Assembly (NCBI RefSeq): GCF_000208745.1
Contig: NC_030852.1
Coordinates: 32,596,312 to 32,660,311, forward strand
From: Theobroma cacao
Taxonomy: Eukaryota; Streptophyta; Magnoliopsida; Malvales; Malvaceae
Direction of reading: 5' to 3'
DNA: 64,000 nt
Both the position numbers and the translations under genes were made by a program. Numbering within the stretch: the first letter of the stretch is position 1; each line of letters opens with the position of its first letter. Positions 35,358 through 47,915 of the stretch are shown one piece after another. Under the pieces are notes generated by a model. It was not told the origin of the DNA. It worked only from the letters and a program-made list of their open reading frames with translations, and searched no databases.

Positions 35358-37172
35358 CTATGTAGATGAATTTAACTCGACGTTTTCCATTTCAATCCAA
35401 CTACAACCAGCTTCTTTTATCACTCTTTTATCTCTCATGAGCTTTCTCATCACACTCATCTCCGCCCATTTGTGAAAGTGTGCAAAAATGTTAGACATCA
35501 TTACATAAGCATAATCATTGCTACCATCCAATTCAATTACTTTTGCAGCTGCAATCTTTGCGACCTTCAAATCCTTGCAAACTCCACAAGCACCAAGCAA
35601 AGCCCTCCAAACCACATCACATGACCCAAATTCCAGGTCATATATCATCCTCTCAGCTCTCCAGATCTCTCCTCCTTGACCCATTAGCCGAATCATAGAA
35701 CAACAATGCTCAACAGTAGGTTTAATACCATAATCATTGATCATTGATTCAAAGTACTGATACACCTCTTGCAGTGGTGTCCCGTTATGTGAACATGCAG
35801 CTAAGACATTAAGAAATGTGATCGCATCAGGTTTCAAATCCCTTTCCCTTTTCAGCAGCTCAAAAAGCTGGATCACTTTCGTTGAATCACCATTGTGAGC
35901 ATAACCAGAGATCATAGCATTCCAGGTTACCAAATTCTTTTTAGGTAAAGACTGAAACATAGACTCAGTGCTCTTAACCCGCCCACATTTGGAGTACATG
36001 TCAATGAGAGCACTTCCCACCACAACAGAAGTATCCAAACCACACTTTATCGTACAACAATGGATCAGCATTCCCCATGTTAAAGCCGAGAGACCTGCAA
36101 TCCCACTTAGAATTATTGAAAACGAGAACTCATCCAGTTCAACTTCATTAGAGTGCATTTTACTGAAAAACTGTAGAGCCTCCCGTGCTCGATTTCTATT
36201 AACATATCCTGTCATTATTGAAGTCCATGAAGATGAATTTGGGTTCGGCATATTAAATAAAATATCAATTGCATCATTTATGTTGCCAAACTGAGCAATA
36301 CCACTAATAAGTTCATTGTAAGATATTGTATCACGGAGAGGCATTTGGCGCCAAAAACTGAAGGCTTCTTCAAGCTTTCCATTTCTGGCACACGCTGCTA
36401 AGACTGAATTCCATGAAATAACATCCTTATCAATCATGCTATGAAACACCAAAACGGCATCGTCCACAGCCCCACATTTCCCATACGTATCAATCAAGCA
36501 ATTCCCAACAATAATGCCACATTCCAAGCCAAATTTCAAAATGTTGGAGTGAATTGATTTGCCTAGATGCAAAAACCCCAGTTGACCACAAGCAGCTAAA
36601 GCCACGGTAAATGAGTATTCATTGCTGCAAATATCAGACCTTTGAAGCTTAAGAAACAACCCCAAAGCTTTACGAAACTGCCCAAATTGAACATACCCAG
36701 AAATCAAAGTGTTCCAGGAAATGACACTCGGTTGAGGAATTTCAACAAACAGCTTACCTGCTTGACATGGCAAGTCAATCCTCCTATAAAACCTCATCAA
36801 AGCGTTAGAAACAAAGACATTGGAGACAAATCCAGATTTTAAAATGTAGCAATGAAGCTGTTGGCAATAAGAGTCATAGTCCAGGTCCGTTGAGACCCGA
36901 ACTAGGTGAACTAGGGAGTAGTCATTTGGTTTAATCCCGGAGCGGAGAAGTTTTGCCACCTTATGTAAGGTAAGGTCCATGTCGGTGCCACCTTCGGCAA
37001 GGGTTGAAATGAGAGTAAGCCATGTTTCAAAATTTTGCTTTGGAACGTTGTTGCTGGCATTGTTGTTTTGGGAGGGGAGATTTGTGCCAATAAGGTGATT
37101 CGATTGGAGATTATATGAGTGCCATTGCTTGGGCTGGTAGTTTTGGACTCTCCTCAACAGAGATCTTTGCAT
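35358..37172 (-). CDS. Pentatricopeptide repeat protein, PLS class, E subgroup
   Basis: Intronless frame of 604 residues starting at an ATG at 37172. It contains a run of P, L and S repeats recognisable by VISWNTLISGYVQFGQFRKA, VGNCLIDTYGKCG, VISWNSVLAACARNGKLEEA, TWNAMISGYAHNG and similar blocks. The C-terminus has E/E+ motifs (VWRALLGACGVCKDLKVAK, YVMMSNIFAHFHKWAEM, EAGCSWIEM) and stops without a DYW domain. Such proteins bind organellar RNA in a sequence-specific way, and most E-class members act in C-to-U editing together with DYW partners. The N-terminus (MQRSLLRRVQNY) is basic and fits organelle targeting. It resembles the Arabidopsis At5g47460 type, by recollection only. The editing site is unknown. 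Confidence 0.93.
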   Translation of the reverse strand: MQRSLLRRVQNYQPKQWHSYNLQSNHLIGTNLPSQNNNASNNVPKQNFETWLTLISTLAEGGTDMDLTLHKVAKLLRSGIKPNDYSLVHLVRVSTDLDYDSYCQQLHCYILKSGFVSNVFVSNALMRFYRRIDLPCQAGKLFVEIPQPSVISWNTLISGYVQFGQFRKALGLFLKLQRSDICSNEYSFTVALAACGQLGFLHLGKSIHSNILKFGLECGIIVGNCLIDTYGKCGAVDDAVLVFHSMIDKDVISWNSVLAACARNGKLEEAFSFWRQMPLRDTISYNELISGIAQFGNINDAIDILFNMPNPNSSSWTSIMTGYVNRNRAREALQFFSKMHSNEVELDEFSFSIILSGIAGLSALTWGMLIHCCTIKCGLDTSVVVGSALIDMYSKCGRVKSTESMFQSLPKKNLVTWNAMISGYAHNGDSTKVIQLFELLKRERDLKPDAITFLNVLAACSHNGTPLQEVYQYFESMINDYGIKPTVEHCCSMIRLMGQGGEIWRAERMIYDLEFGSCDVVWRALLGACGVCKDLKVAKIAAAKVIELDGSNDYAYVMMSNIFAHFHKWAEMSVMRKLMRDKRVIKEAGCSWIEMENVELNSST

Positions 37173-39171
37173 AGCTTTGTAAACGTGGCGCGGAATTCTT
37201 TTTTTCTCTTCGACTTTTCCATGGTTGAAGTTCTTTCTGGATGTTTAAAAGCTTTAAGATTTTAATTGCATAAAAGGAAGATTTCTTAAGATCTTTCTCC
37301 AAAACAAAAAAATATTAAGCATAAGAAAAAAAATAAAAATAAAAAGCATAAGAAAAAGCACTAAAACATTAATATTATTTTACATGAATAATTTAAAATT
37401 TTATATTTAATATAATATCAATGTATAAATATTAGACGTTATTACTTCATCATAAAACGACAATTCATAAATATGAAAAGATAATTTTTTTAAATTATAT
37501 ATATTTATTTTTAATAATTATCAATTTTTAAATTTATTTATTAAAGAAATAATAATATTTAAACCATTAATTAATAATGTATAAAAGAATAAATATATCA
37601 AATATAAATTTTTATTTAATTTTTCCCGACTCTTTTTTCAAACAATTCAATATGAAAATGTAATACACGTTTATACACTGTTGCGTCTAAGTGCCTATAA
37701 AGTATAAAGTAATAAGAGAATCCATATATTTTATATTATATTGATGATTGCTTAGCATTTAAGCGCAAAGCAACAAGGCTCCACTAAGATTTAGATTTTA
37801 TTTTATCTTTTTTTTAACTCAGAAACCTTTACAGCGATTTGCAGTTGCAGGTAAAATATTCTAATTATCAAAACCATGTTAGAAGTTGTGATTAAAAAGG
37901 GGTTTTAACCCAACTTGAGTTAAGAGACTTTGACAACAATGCAAAACTTCTTTTCACCATTGAATTAATACTTAGATGACTAAATTAAACTATCTTTATT
38001 GAGTGAAATTGACTTACTATTATTCAATAAAAATTAATTCACTATACATAAATTATTTAATTTTCAACTCAAGATATGAATATTAAAATTTATTTTTCTA
38101 ATTAGATAGTATCAAGATAATCATAATTTAACATTAAAATAAATAATTTTATGAATGGAATCAATTTGTCGTTGGAAGAATATAACCAGCGTAGTTAAGT
38201 TTTTCTGGGGCGACAGGGCCACATGGTAGCCTCTTTGCGAGACAGACTTGGGCTGTTGCGTGTAATTGATATGGAGCGGTTGCTTATTTCTAGGCAAAGT
38301 CATCCTACAGGTGGCTGTGTCACGCCTTACATGTGGCAGCCCACCTTCAAATTTCAAACTTCAAATATTCTTCCTCACTTTTATCAATGCTCAATTCATG
38401 TGTACTTCACGTGCAGTTCTGTCCTTTGCATTCCTTAAAGCTCCCATTTGTTCTTATTTTCCCTTAATTATTCTTAGATTTTTCAAGAATAAGCTCCAAA
38501 TACTTAGTACACTTTGCCACTGTTTAGTTGCTAAGTTAAGATGGATTGGACAAGTTTTCTTTGATTTTGATTTGTGGAGGGGGATAATTGGACAAATATT
38601 TAGTCAAGATTATAAAGGAACCCCGGAAAGCCAGCTCCAAAAATGGTGTAACGAAATCTAAACAGGGAGTTTCAGAGAACAGAATTGTTACAAGAGATAA
38701 AATCTAGGGAGCCAAATTTTTCTATGTGATAAACAAAGCTATAATAAGAGAGAAAGAGAAGAGCAGTTGGACAAAGCTATCCACCCTTTGTATATACCAA
38801 CCTCTTGCGAATAATCTGGAGAAGACTGGTAGGAGAAGCCTCATTAAAGTTAGCTAAGTCCAAAGGGGAGAGACCGATGACCAATAAAAACAAATAAAGA
38901 AAAAGTGAACAAAGAAGAAGATGGCTGCCTTCGGGTACGATTGCATAACCCAAAACCGAAAGTTGAGAGAACAAAGTCAGGAATTTGATGTAGGATCAGG
39001 AACAGACATGTAAAACAAGCACAAGAAAGAAAGAAAAAGTTAGAAGAAGTGGGAAAAAGAAGAGAGTTTGATCATCTGTTTGTTTTGGAGGGAAGGAAGA
39101 AGGTTATATATCTGTTCTTTCATCTTTTCGTTTTGTACTGTTTGGACGGAAAGAAAGTGTGGGAAACTAAG
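37173..39171. other. Divergent intergenic region between PPR and WAT1 genes
   Basis: This holds the promoters and 5' UTRs of the minus-strand PPR gene and the plus-strand WAT1 gene. The middle (37300-38160) is A+T-rich. A TTATATATC word at about 39103, some 70 bp before the WAT1 start codon, could serve as its TATA box. Open frames at 38223-38661 have no recognisable homology. Confidence 0.5.
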
Positions 39172-41686
39172 ATGGTGGTGTACATCAAGAGAGATATCCT
39201 TGAAGATGTGGCGATAATTGGAGGATTGGTAGGGGTGCAATTTGTGTATGCAGGGAACTCACTTTTACTTGGTTATCTTATGTCCCTTGGCCTCAGCCCT
39301 TTCACCATTATTATTTTCTTCACCCTTTCCACCTTCATTATTCTCACTCCTTTTGCTGTTTATTTTGAAAGGTAATTTCTGCCCTCACTTTTATCTTTTC
39401 TGTCTTTTTTTTCTTCCTGGAGACTCCGAAGTTGCTCAGCCATGAAAGTTTGGTGAAGGTTTAATGTTCATTTTGCAGGAGCAAATGGCCCAAACAATTG
39501 ACCTTGAAGTTTATAACTCAGCTGGTTTTGATCTCCTTCGGAGGGTAAGGATAATTTTTCATTTTCATTTTTCCTTTCGGAAACACAAGGTAGAATGCCT
39601 TTCGCTCTCTTTTTTTTTTTTATTCTTATTTGAATTTCTATCATTATTGTTAATTTCTACTGGATATTCCTTGGCCTTTAATCCTCCTTTCTTTTACTTT
39701 TTTTCTTTTATATTTCTCTCCAAAAATTGATATTGAAATTTAATTTTTAGTGCATATTGCATCAATCATGAAATAAACTTTCCCAAGTAAAAGAAAAATG
39801 ATACAATTTGGTAACATAATTTGGAAGACAATTCCTTGATCACAATCCTTTCCGGCAGAAGGAAACTGCACTTCTTTTTTTACTCTTTATTTTATGAGAG
39901 AGATTATAAGGATTTAACTTAAAATTTATGCTCAAAATCTCCACCTACCTTCCTTTAGTGTGTGAGTTAAGCAACTGCTCCTTCTTGCACTCTTTGATAA
40001 TTGAAAGTCAAAAGGCGATGACGACAGAAAACCATGATGAAGTGCCAATTGAAAAAGAGGAAAACAACTAAGCAAGAGGAATGAAAAGATGACATAGTAG
40101 TAGTAAGAGAGTATTTTATATTGGTTCTCTTTCTTTCAGAGTTACTCTGTTCCAATGCCTATTCCTCAAGGGGATTAATCTAACTTCACCAGCAATGGCA
40201 ACAGCCATGCCAAACCTTGCTCCAGGCCTTATCTTCATAATTGCTTGGACTTGCAGGTGTCATATTCAGTATCCTTTCCTTTCTTTTCTTTTTTTTTTTA
40301 TAAAGTAGATGTACGATCAATTAGTAAGGAAAACCCAATGATGAATCTTGCAATGCGGGTGCAGGCTAGAAAAAGTTGCTCTAAGTTGCCTATACGGTAA
40401 AGTAAAGATTGTAGGCACATTGATGTGTGTGGTAGGTGCCCTTACAATGAGCTTAATGCAGAGCGCTGTCTCATCAAAAGATGCAAGGATTATAGCTCCT
40501 CCGACTGACGATGTCGTTTTCGACAAAAATAAAATCATCGGTTGCATGTACCTCATGGCAGCGGTATTGGTTCTATCCAGCAACGTAGTCTTGCAGGTAC
40601 TCTGGAAAAACAAAATATATAGGAGGCATTGTATTGAATATTTCTTCTTTTGTTTTTTTCCTTTCCCTAAGATGTTGTGTTTTACAGGCGACAACATTGG
40701 GTGACTTTCCTGCTCCGATGTCTTTGTGTGCCATAACATCATTAATTGGAGTGATTATAACTGCAATGGTGCAGCTGGTCGAAGATCATCAATTAAAATT
40801 GGGTTGGCCCCTTGTTAGCGTTAAGGACCTAATCGCCTTTTCTCTACTGGTATGCAACTCTGTCCTTTTTTTGAATAATCTCATATACTAAAGTTAACTA
40901 ATACTGCTTTTCCAAGTCCCAGTAATTGTGAAGTTGCTTATTCGTGCCCTAAATGGCCAAGGAATTCCAACCGTAATCTAGATGCAAAATGTAGCGCTCT
41001 CCTGAACTGCATGCTGCTTGAGAATTTTGGGGTTTGAACAAGTTCATGAAACTATGATATCAAGAAATAGAAGAAACTAGAATCTTTTCCATTATGGTTA
41101 CATGGTAAAGTTGTAACAGGCAAAAAAAAAATGTACAATGTTCACTCCAAGAAAACAAAATGCTAATGCATATTCAAACAAGTTAGAAAATGCCAGTAAG
41201 CACATCAATTCTTGCTTTACATTTTCAGCTTTTTCAAGGCCAGGAAGTGCAAGACCCATTATCCATTGAAGACACTGAATGCAGCCTCTTTTCACTGATC
41301 TATTCATTAAAATTTGGATGTGCAGGGAGGTACTGTGGGCGGAGCATGTGTAAGCTTCAACGGATGGGCAATGAGGAAGAGGGGACCGGTTCTTGTCTCA
41401 ATGTTCAGCCCCATTGGAACAGTCATCTCAGTCATTCTCTCTTTTGTTACTTTAGGGGAGACAATTTCATTAGGAAGGTAAACTACGGATTCATCAATTC
41501 CGCTTGTAAGTTCCCAAGTAGTTTCTTCAGTATTCTATTAAATCACTCTTTCGATGCAGCCTTGCTGGAATGTTCCTCATGTTCACCGGTCTCTACTTCG
41601 TCTTGTGGGCTAAAGGAAAAGAAGTTTTCTCGGATGGGAATGGCCTGGAAAGTGAGTTCGATCCAGAGAAGCCTCTATTAAGTTAA
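39172..41686 (+). CDS. WAT1-related protein (EamA/DMT-family transporter)
   Basis: Seven exons (39172-39371, 39479-39544, 40140-40256, 40365-40596, 40688-40849, 41326-41477, 41560-41686) total 1056 nt, or 351 residues, with all phases matching. The protein has about ten hydrophobic segments in two EamA-like halves. Landmarks are the N-terminal VGVQFVYAGNSLL, the first-repeat LTSPAMATAMPNLAPGLIFI, a short loop rich in charged residues (APPTDDVVFDKNK), and the second-repeat GWAMRKRGPVLVSMFSPIGT and ETISLG. The tail ends PEKPLLS. Arabidopsis WAT1 is a tonoplast auxin exporter; other family members transport amino acids and related compounds. The substrate here is unknown. The start is the first in-frame ATG; the frame is open about 120 bp upstream without another ATG. 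Confidence 0.92.
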
Positions 41687-44600
41687 CATGCTATCCACTT
41701 AGTTCGCACACTGATCGTTACCAGGCCTATACTAGAAAGTAAATTTGTTTCAATTAGGCCAATTCAAAGATTTAACAAAAATGAAAACTCAGGGGAAAAC
41801 TTTTTAATTTCGAAGTTTAGTGTGTGCATAAGCTCCACATAAACATGATTGACGCAGACCAGTATATCTGGTATGAATACCATATGAAGTGTGATTGAAG
41901 CTTTCAATGCCAAGAGTGTAAATATTCCTATATTTCAACTGTTTTTGCAGAAGCTTGATATACCAGCAGCCTGTACAGTTTTCTGACTCTATGTAAAGGT
42001 GATAGAGGTAGCTTGGGAAGAGTTGGACAAATGTTATTAGTTTTTCGGAAATTTCTTTCAACAAAAGAATAGTATCTCTGATTATCTCTGTCAGATTAGA
42101 TTGTGTAGAGGGTAGCAGCAGGCCTTAGAGAAGTGGAAACAACTTGAGCATCCTACTAGGATAAATTTACACAAATTGTCATCATTTCAAGAGGAAGAGA
42201 TAATGTGTTTTGAGGCAAAAAATGAGTCCAAAGATGGTCTGACTGCTGCAAGTTCACCGGGATTTTGGCCTATTGGTCATTCTAGATTCAGAGTAATGGC
42301 AATATTTGTATAAAGCACTTGTGATTTTGTTCAAAGACCCCTTTCGTTTTTTTCCCCCGCTTTTGTAGATGTTGCTGTTCCCTTTACTATGACCAATAAA
42401 GAAACATCCTGGATTGGACACAATTCCACGTTTATTGGCTAAACTACCGGCTATTGCTAACACCTATAGAAATCATCAGCCTAATTAATTAAATCTTTAC
42501 TTTATTTTGTCCAAATATGGTTGTCTTAATCAAATCACGCTGAGAGATGATTGAAGCCGATGCCATTCATATCCTTTTAACTCTATGTCTTAACTTTTTG
42601 CTTTTCGCCTTGATCTTCTCCATTCACTATTCTTCTTTGATTTGATTACTTTTGCTTCCTCTCTTCCACCTCTTTATTAGGTGTAAACAATAAACTCGAA
42701 TTCATCACACTAAAACTGCAACTCAGATGGATGGACATGGACTCGGCCTAAAAGCCCAAGCCCATTTGAGGGACTTGTCATCTTAAATCACCAACAAAGA
42801 TATTGGGTATGACCAAACTAAAGAGAACCCATTGTTTTTCTTTTTGGGAAATTTAATTATAAATTCATTACTCTAGCAACTAGCAAGATGCACCTCACTC
42901 TATATACCATTCAATAATGAAATTTTATCTTGGACCGAAATGTAAAGATAGAGAGTATTCTGCAGACAAAACCATCTTCTGCTTTTTGCCTGGTTTATGG
43001 AGACAATACCAAAAGCTTCTTTTATCTCTCTTTCTAATGCATATTCTTTTCTTTGGTAACAGTAAACATTTTTTTTTCTTACTTGAGACTTCAAGTATTG
43101 CTTTATGCGTAAATTGAAGGAGTAGCGAGTCTCTTGCAAAGCCATTTCTTGTTCATATTCAGCAAAATTTCGAGCAAATAACATAAATAAAATCAACCGA
43201 TTCACCTCTTTAATGATATATATAATTTCAAAATATAAAATTTCTCTTCTTGTAATAATGAATATCGTGTTTTTTACCTTATTTTTATAATTTTATCTAT
43301 GAATTGATTGTGTACATATTAAATTAATAATCTTTAATTATATAAAAATGAGAGACTGGACCAAGCAAAGCTAATAGTTTATTTCACTGTTATGATGGAC
43401 TTAATGCTCCTAATAAGGTAATAATTCCCTTAGCCTTTGGACAGTAATCTATGAAATATTGATTTGACTTATCTTCAACCTATAAAATATTGATTGGCCA
43501 AAAAAAGAAATAACTCTATTGAAGAGTATAATTTATTTCATTGTTACATTTTCAAAAATACCCACTTTTTTTTATTGTGCATTGTGATGACTATAAATAA
43601 ATTAAATCCTTTTTTAAATAATAAAAGAAACTAATACATTGAGAAAGATTAACGATTCAAAGTCCTTCATTTTGGGCATTAATTAATAGGGCTACTTTAC
43701 TTAATTAACACTAGTGATGATGTGTTGATAACAAGCTAATAAATGAAAAGTAAATTAGAGGTTCTTACTTAATTACTTGTTATTATAGAATGAAAGAAAA
43801 GTATTGATCCGTGTGACTAATACAGCTAAATAAAAAAAAAAAAAACCAGATTTACACCAAAGATTCTTTGCTTGATGCTCGCCCCTTGCTTTGCTTTGCT
43901 TCACTTTCCATTAATTGCGGTTTCAAGTTTCAACTTTGGTGTAATCTCACATTGCTCATGCCCATTCCGTGACTGTCCATTTTTATAATGTTTTTGACCC
44001 TTTCAGATGTCATTTTAATTCTTACAGTTTATTTTTCCTTTTTCAAACGAACTAACTGTATATGAATAATGGCCTCTTGCAATTCGTATCAAGATACAAA
44101 TTTTTACCATTAAGTGAATTATTAGCACCTAGTAACATATTGGGAAACTATGCAAATTACCACTAACTTAATTAATAGTCATATTATAGCATTATTATGC
44201 ACCCTAACATGAACAGAAATGTATTTTCTTCAGGTTAAAAAATTAAATCCATTTATGCATATTGATACTAAATTATAAAATTGTTAGTTTATTTAATTAA
44301 ATAAATTAACATGGGTCTTCCAATTTACATTATAAAGTTTTAATAATGCAAAAAGAAAAAAAAAGAAAAACAACAATTCATAGTAATTTTTCTTGAGAAT
44401 TTTTCTCAAGAATTTACTTAACTGCCGACCTAGTCAATGTAGTTTATGAGTTTGACATCAATGTAATTTAAAGCCTTATTTAATCTTGAAACGGAGCTGT
44501 TATTTTTTATATTGATAATTAATGATTCTAAGTTCCAATCTTTCATCCCCTTCATATATTATTTCTATAGGGTGGGAAAAAAAAGAGGAAAAAGTCTAAT

Positions 44601-47600
44601 TAGATGTTTGCTCTCTGTGTGTTTAAAACGTGACATTGCGCTTGACAAAGGCAGGCCGAGGCACTGTCCTTATATGAAGGCGAAAGTAAAATTGCATGAG
44701 TTGCATGAAAATTGAGCCTTTGTGATTTTTTAGGTTCGTGCCAAAGGGGTGGTGTCAGTGGGGCCCGTGCAGGAAGATTTGCCAAAGGGTGGTGTTCTTG
44801 GGCTTTCTCTGTCCAGCAGTTTATTGGACTCTGACACAAGTCCAAATCCATGAATAGTTTGATATGCATTTTTTTTTACCCAATAAACCCCTTTTCTTTC
44901 GATTTTTCTCCGTTTTTTTTTTTCTCCAAAACTAAAGAATCATGAGTACAAATATACACTGAAACAATGGAAATAGAAAAATCAAGTTCAAATATCAATA
45001 TATAAAAGATTGTGGACAATTGAAGTAAAGGTATTTTTTGTTTGATAATTGAACAAAAAATAAATTAAATTAAATATAATGAAAAAGTTTTCAAATAAAG
45101 TTGCTCCAAGGGTTAAATACGACTAATCAGTCCAAGTGACTAACTCTAAATTTGACCATATATCAAGGACGTAATCAGTTGGACCTTTTCGCAATGTCCC
45201 TTCTCTTCTTTTTTTTCACATATTTGACTACTTTTCGGGTTTTACGACAAAAAGAAAAGAAAAAGGTGGTGAAACCAGCATACAGCTTCTGGCCAAGACA
45301 AACAAACACACCCACCCTCCGCTCCTCTCTAAGAAATTTCTCAGATAATGATCATTTCTCGTAATTGTCGGTGCACATTGGAACGAAGGCACGTCATAAT
45401 CCGTTTAAGACAATGCTAGCAAGTTTTATCGTCAAATGATTGGGTTCTTTTGGGTTATTTTAATGGCAAGAGGTAAGGCAGTTAATGTCTTAAGTTAAAC
45501 GATTTGGATTAGGGATAAGTGGATGACCAAAATCGACCTACCGTAAAATCCAGTCGGACTCAACTCAATCCATAGCTTACCGTCAGAATCATATTAAAAT
45601 TTTAAGCTATGATTGTGAGAGTTGAAGATTAGTTGTTTTTGTCTATGGAAACACATTTTTTAATGAAACAGAAATTTTTTTATCTTAATTTAATATTTCC
45701 TTTGATGTTTTTTTTTTCCATAATTTATTCCTTTTCATTCTTACTACTTGCGCGTGCCTTCTAACAGGACCGTGTCTTGAAATCCCAAACCTGTTCTAGC
45801 ACGGTCATAGCCATGGCTCTCAAACACTGGAAATGATTCTCCAAATAATCTAAATTTGGTTTAGCTGTAATCCTTTTTCCTTTCACTAGAGTTAAAGTTT
45901 ATTCGTTTACTGGAGCAAATTGCAGGAGTAGACTAGGTCTACTTGGCACAGTGCATACAGAGCAAAAACAGCGTTAGGGGGTGGTATCTTTGACACCGAG
46001 CCCATCCGAAAAGGGCAAACATGCCTCGAGATGTGTTCAAAAGCCTCATCAACAAGGAGCTTTTGCACTAAATTCTAAGCTAAGCTACTTCTAGTTATGT
46101 GTTTCGTGTCCCAAATCATCTTGACTCCGCCATTTACCGTCGCCCATTTTCTCCCATAAAGTTAGAATAAAGATTTGCAGTAATAGTATTTGACAAAAGT
46201 TTAACTTTGATTTGTTTATTGGTTCAGACATAGTAGAATTTTGGTTTCTTTTAAATATTAATTTCAGTCCAAATAATTTGGCTTCTTATGCAGTATGATG
46301 TTCGACTTATTTTTCTCCTTTTTTTATTCCATTAATTAAGCAAAGAAAAACTCTATATCAGTATTTGTTAAACAAAAATATACTACGAGCCGCTTTTGCT
46401 GTCTTGCTCTAATCACGTACGAGAGGAAGTATGAAAAGTCTAATTCGGGTCAAAGGTCAAATAAAACTTTGCGGGAGTTTGGAATAATTTAGGTGCGTCT
46501 GTTTTCACACGCGCCTTGCCAGGAGCGTTGGAGAATTATCCATTAAAAGCACCTGCCTGCTGTTACATTTCCATATTGGCGCAAAAGGTAACAGAATCTT
46601 AGAGATTTTATTAATTAGACAAAAAAAGAAAGAAGAAAACAAATACTCTAAGGTGATTAATAGAAACTTTCTTTTTTTTTCCTAACTTCTACTTGCAAAA
46701 TATGTGTTCATTTAAATCATTTTTGAGATAATTTTTTTAATTAATAGTAATACTTAATTTCATTTAACCTTAGTTCAAGAGGTCATTTGACAAAAGTGAA
46801 TGTCGAGATAATTAAAAAAAAAAGAGAAAAAGAAGATAAAAAAGAAATGATGAGGTGGCCGGTTTGGCTTGGCACTTCTGGTGGCATGTGGTTTGATCAC
46901 CCATGCCCCATATTGCTAATTGCCGTCGCTGGCGCTGCAACAAAACCAAACAGTTTGATTGACTTGTACAAGCGACTCATCGAAAAAGGCTAAGAGCGCT
47001 CTATAAACAATAACCATAAGATCACTAATAAATGGGCAGAAATTCAAGTTGGAGATTTGACAGGGCACTTGCCTCCGTTTTCGTGCGTGAAGTTGTTGCA
47101 TTCAATTTACAGCAAACATATTGTATAGATTAATTAAACAAATACTGTGACAAAAGATAACACTAATTATTTTTCCCCAAAGAGCCCTTCACTGATTAAG
47201 TCAACTTTTAATTCAATTATTAGATACTATAGTTAATTTAATGTGCAAAATTATGAACAATGCAGATTAAGTCATGCATTGTGCTATAAGCAAAATTTGG
47301 TTAATTGATCAAAGGAACAAAAAAAAGGATCCGACCAAAATTTTCAAATTGGGTCATGTTGTTTAGTTTCTTTGCTTAGTGGGTCAGGTGTTTTTTTTTT
47401 TTAAATATCGAAAATCATGTATAGATATCATTATATTCATCAAATTACATATAGTATAAATGAAATGAATTAGCAAACAAAAAGCTGTATAGTTGCCTGA
47501 CTGGCAATTTATGGGCTTCCAGAAAGTGGTGAAAAAGAAAAGTTTATTGCCTAAATGGGCAAATTTTGCATGTTACTTGTCCCTCTCTCCCCGTCCATGA

Positions 47601-47915
47601 TCATACAATTTTTATTTTGATTTGCCCAATTTTAAAGAAATACTACTAACAACATTATCGTTGTTTTTTTTTTTTTTCTCTTTTCCTAATAATTTTTTAA
47701 TTTTAAAAAAATGTTTTATAGAAAATAAAAGAAAATCAAAATTTTAGGTTGTGTGTCTTTTGGTGGAGGAATGCTTGTCACCTACTCCTTTTAAGTTCCC
47801 AATCTTGCTTTCTATTGCTTTCTCATGCTTTTTAGAGAGAGAAAAGAGGGATTTAGAGAGAAGCCACTTGGAAAAAAAAGAGCTTTGATCTTTGCTTTGC
47901 TTGTGTTTTGTGGCA
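41687..47915. other. Gene-poor region
   Basis: More than 6 kb without a gene I can support. The first few hundred bases are likely WAT1 3' UTR and the last 200 or so are the promoter and 5' UTR of the zinc-finger gene (with a GAGAGAGAAAAGAGGG tract near 47838). Between them is A+T-rich sequence. Short frames exist but lack homology. I see no tRNA or other RNA gene. Confidence 0.55.

Noticed and set aside
37880..38090. Possible MITE with AACTTGAGTT and AACTCAAG arms
   Set aside because: The inverted match is only about 8 bp, with no target duplication and no clear ends.
38266..38661. 131-codon frame upstream of the WAT1 gene
   Set aside because: Starts with TTG rather than ATG, overlaps another frame and shows no family resemblance. 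Hydrophobic content comes from T-rich DNA.
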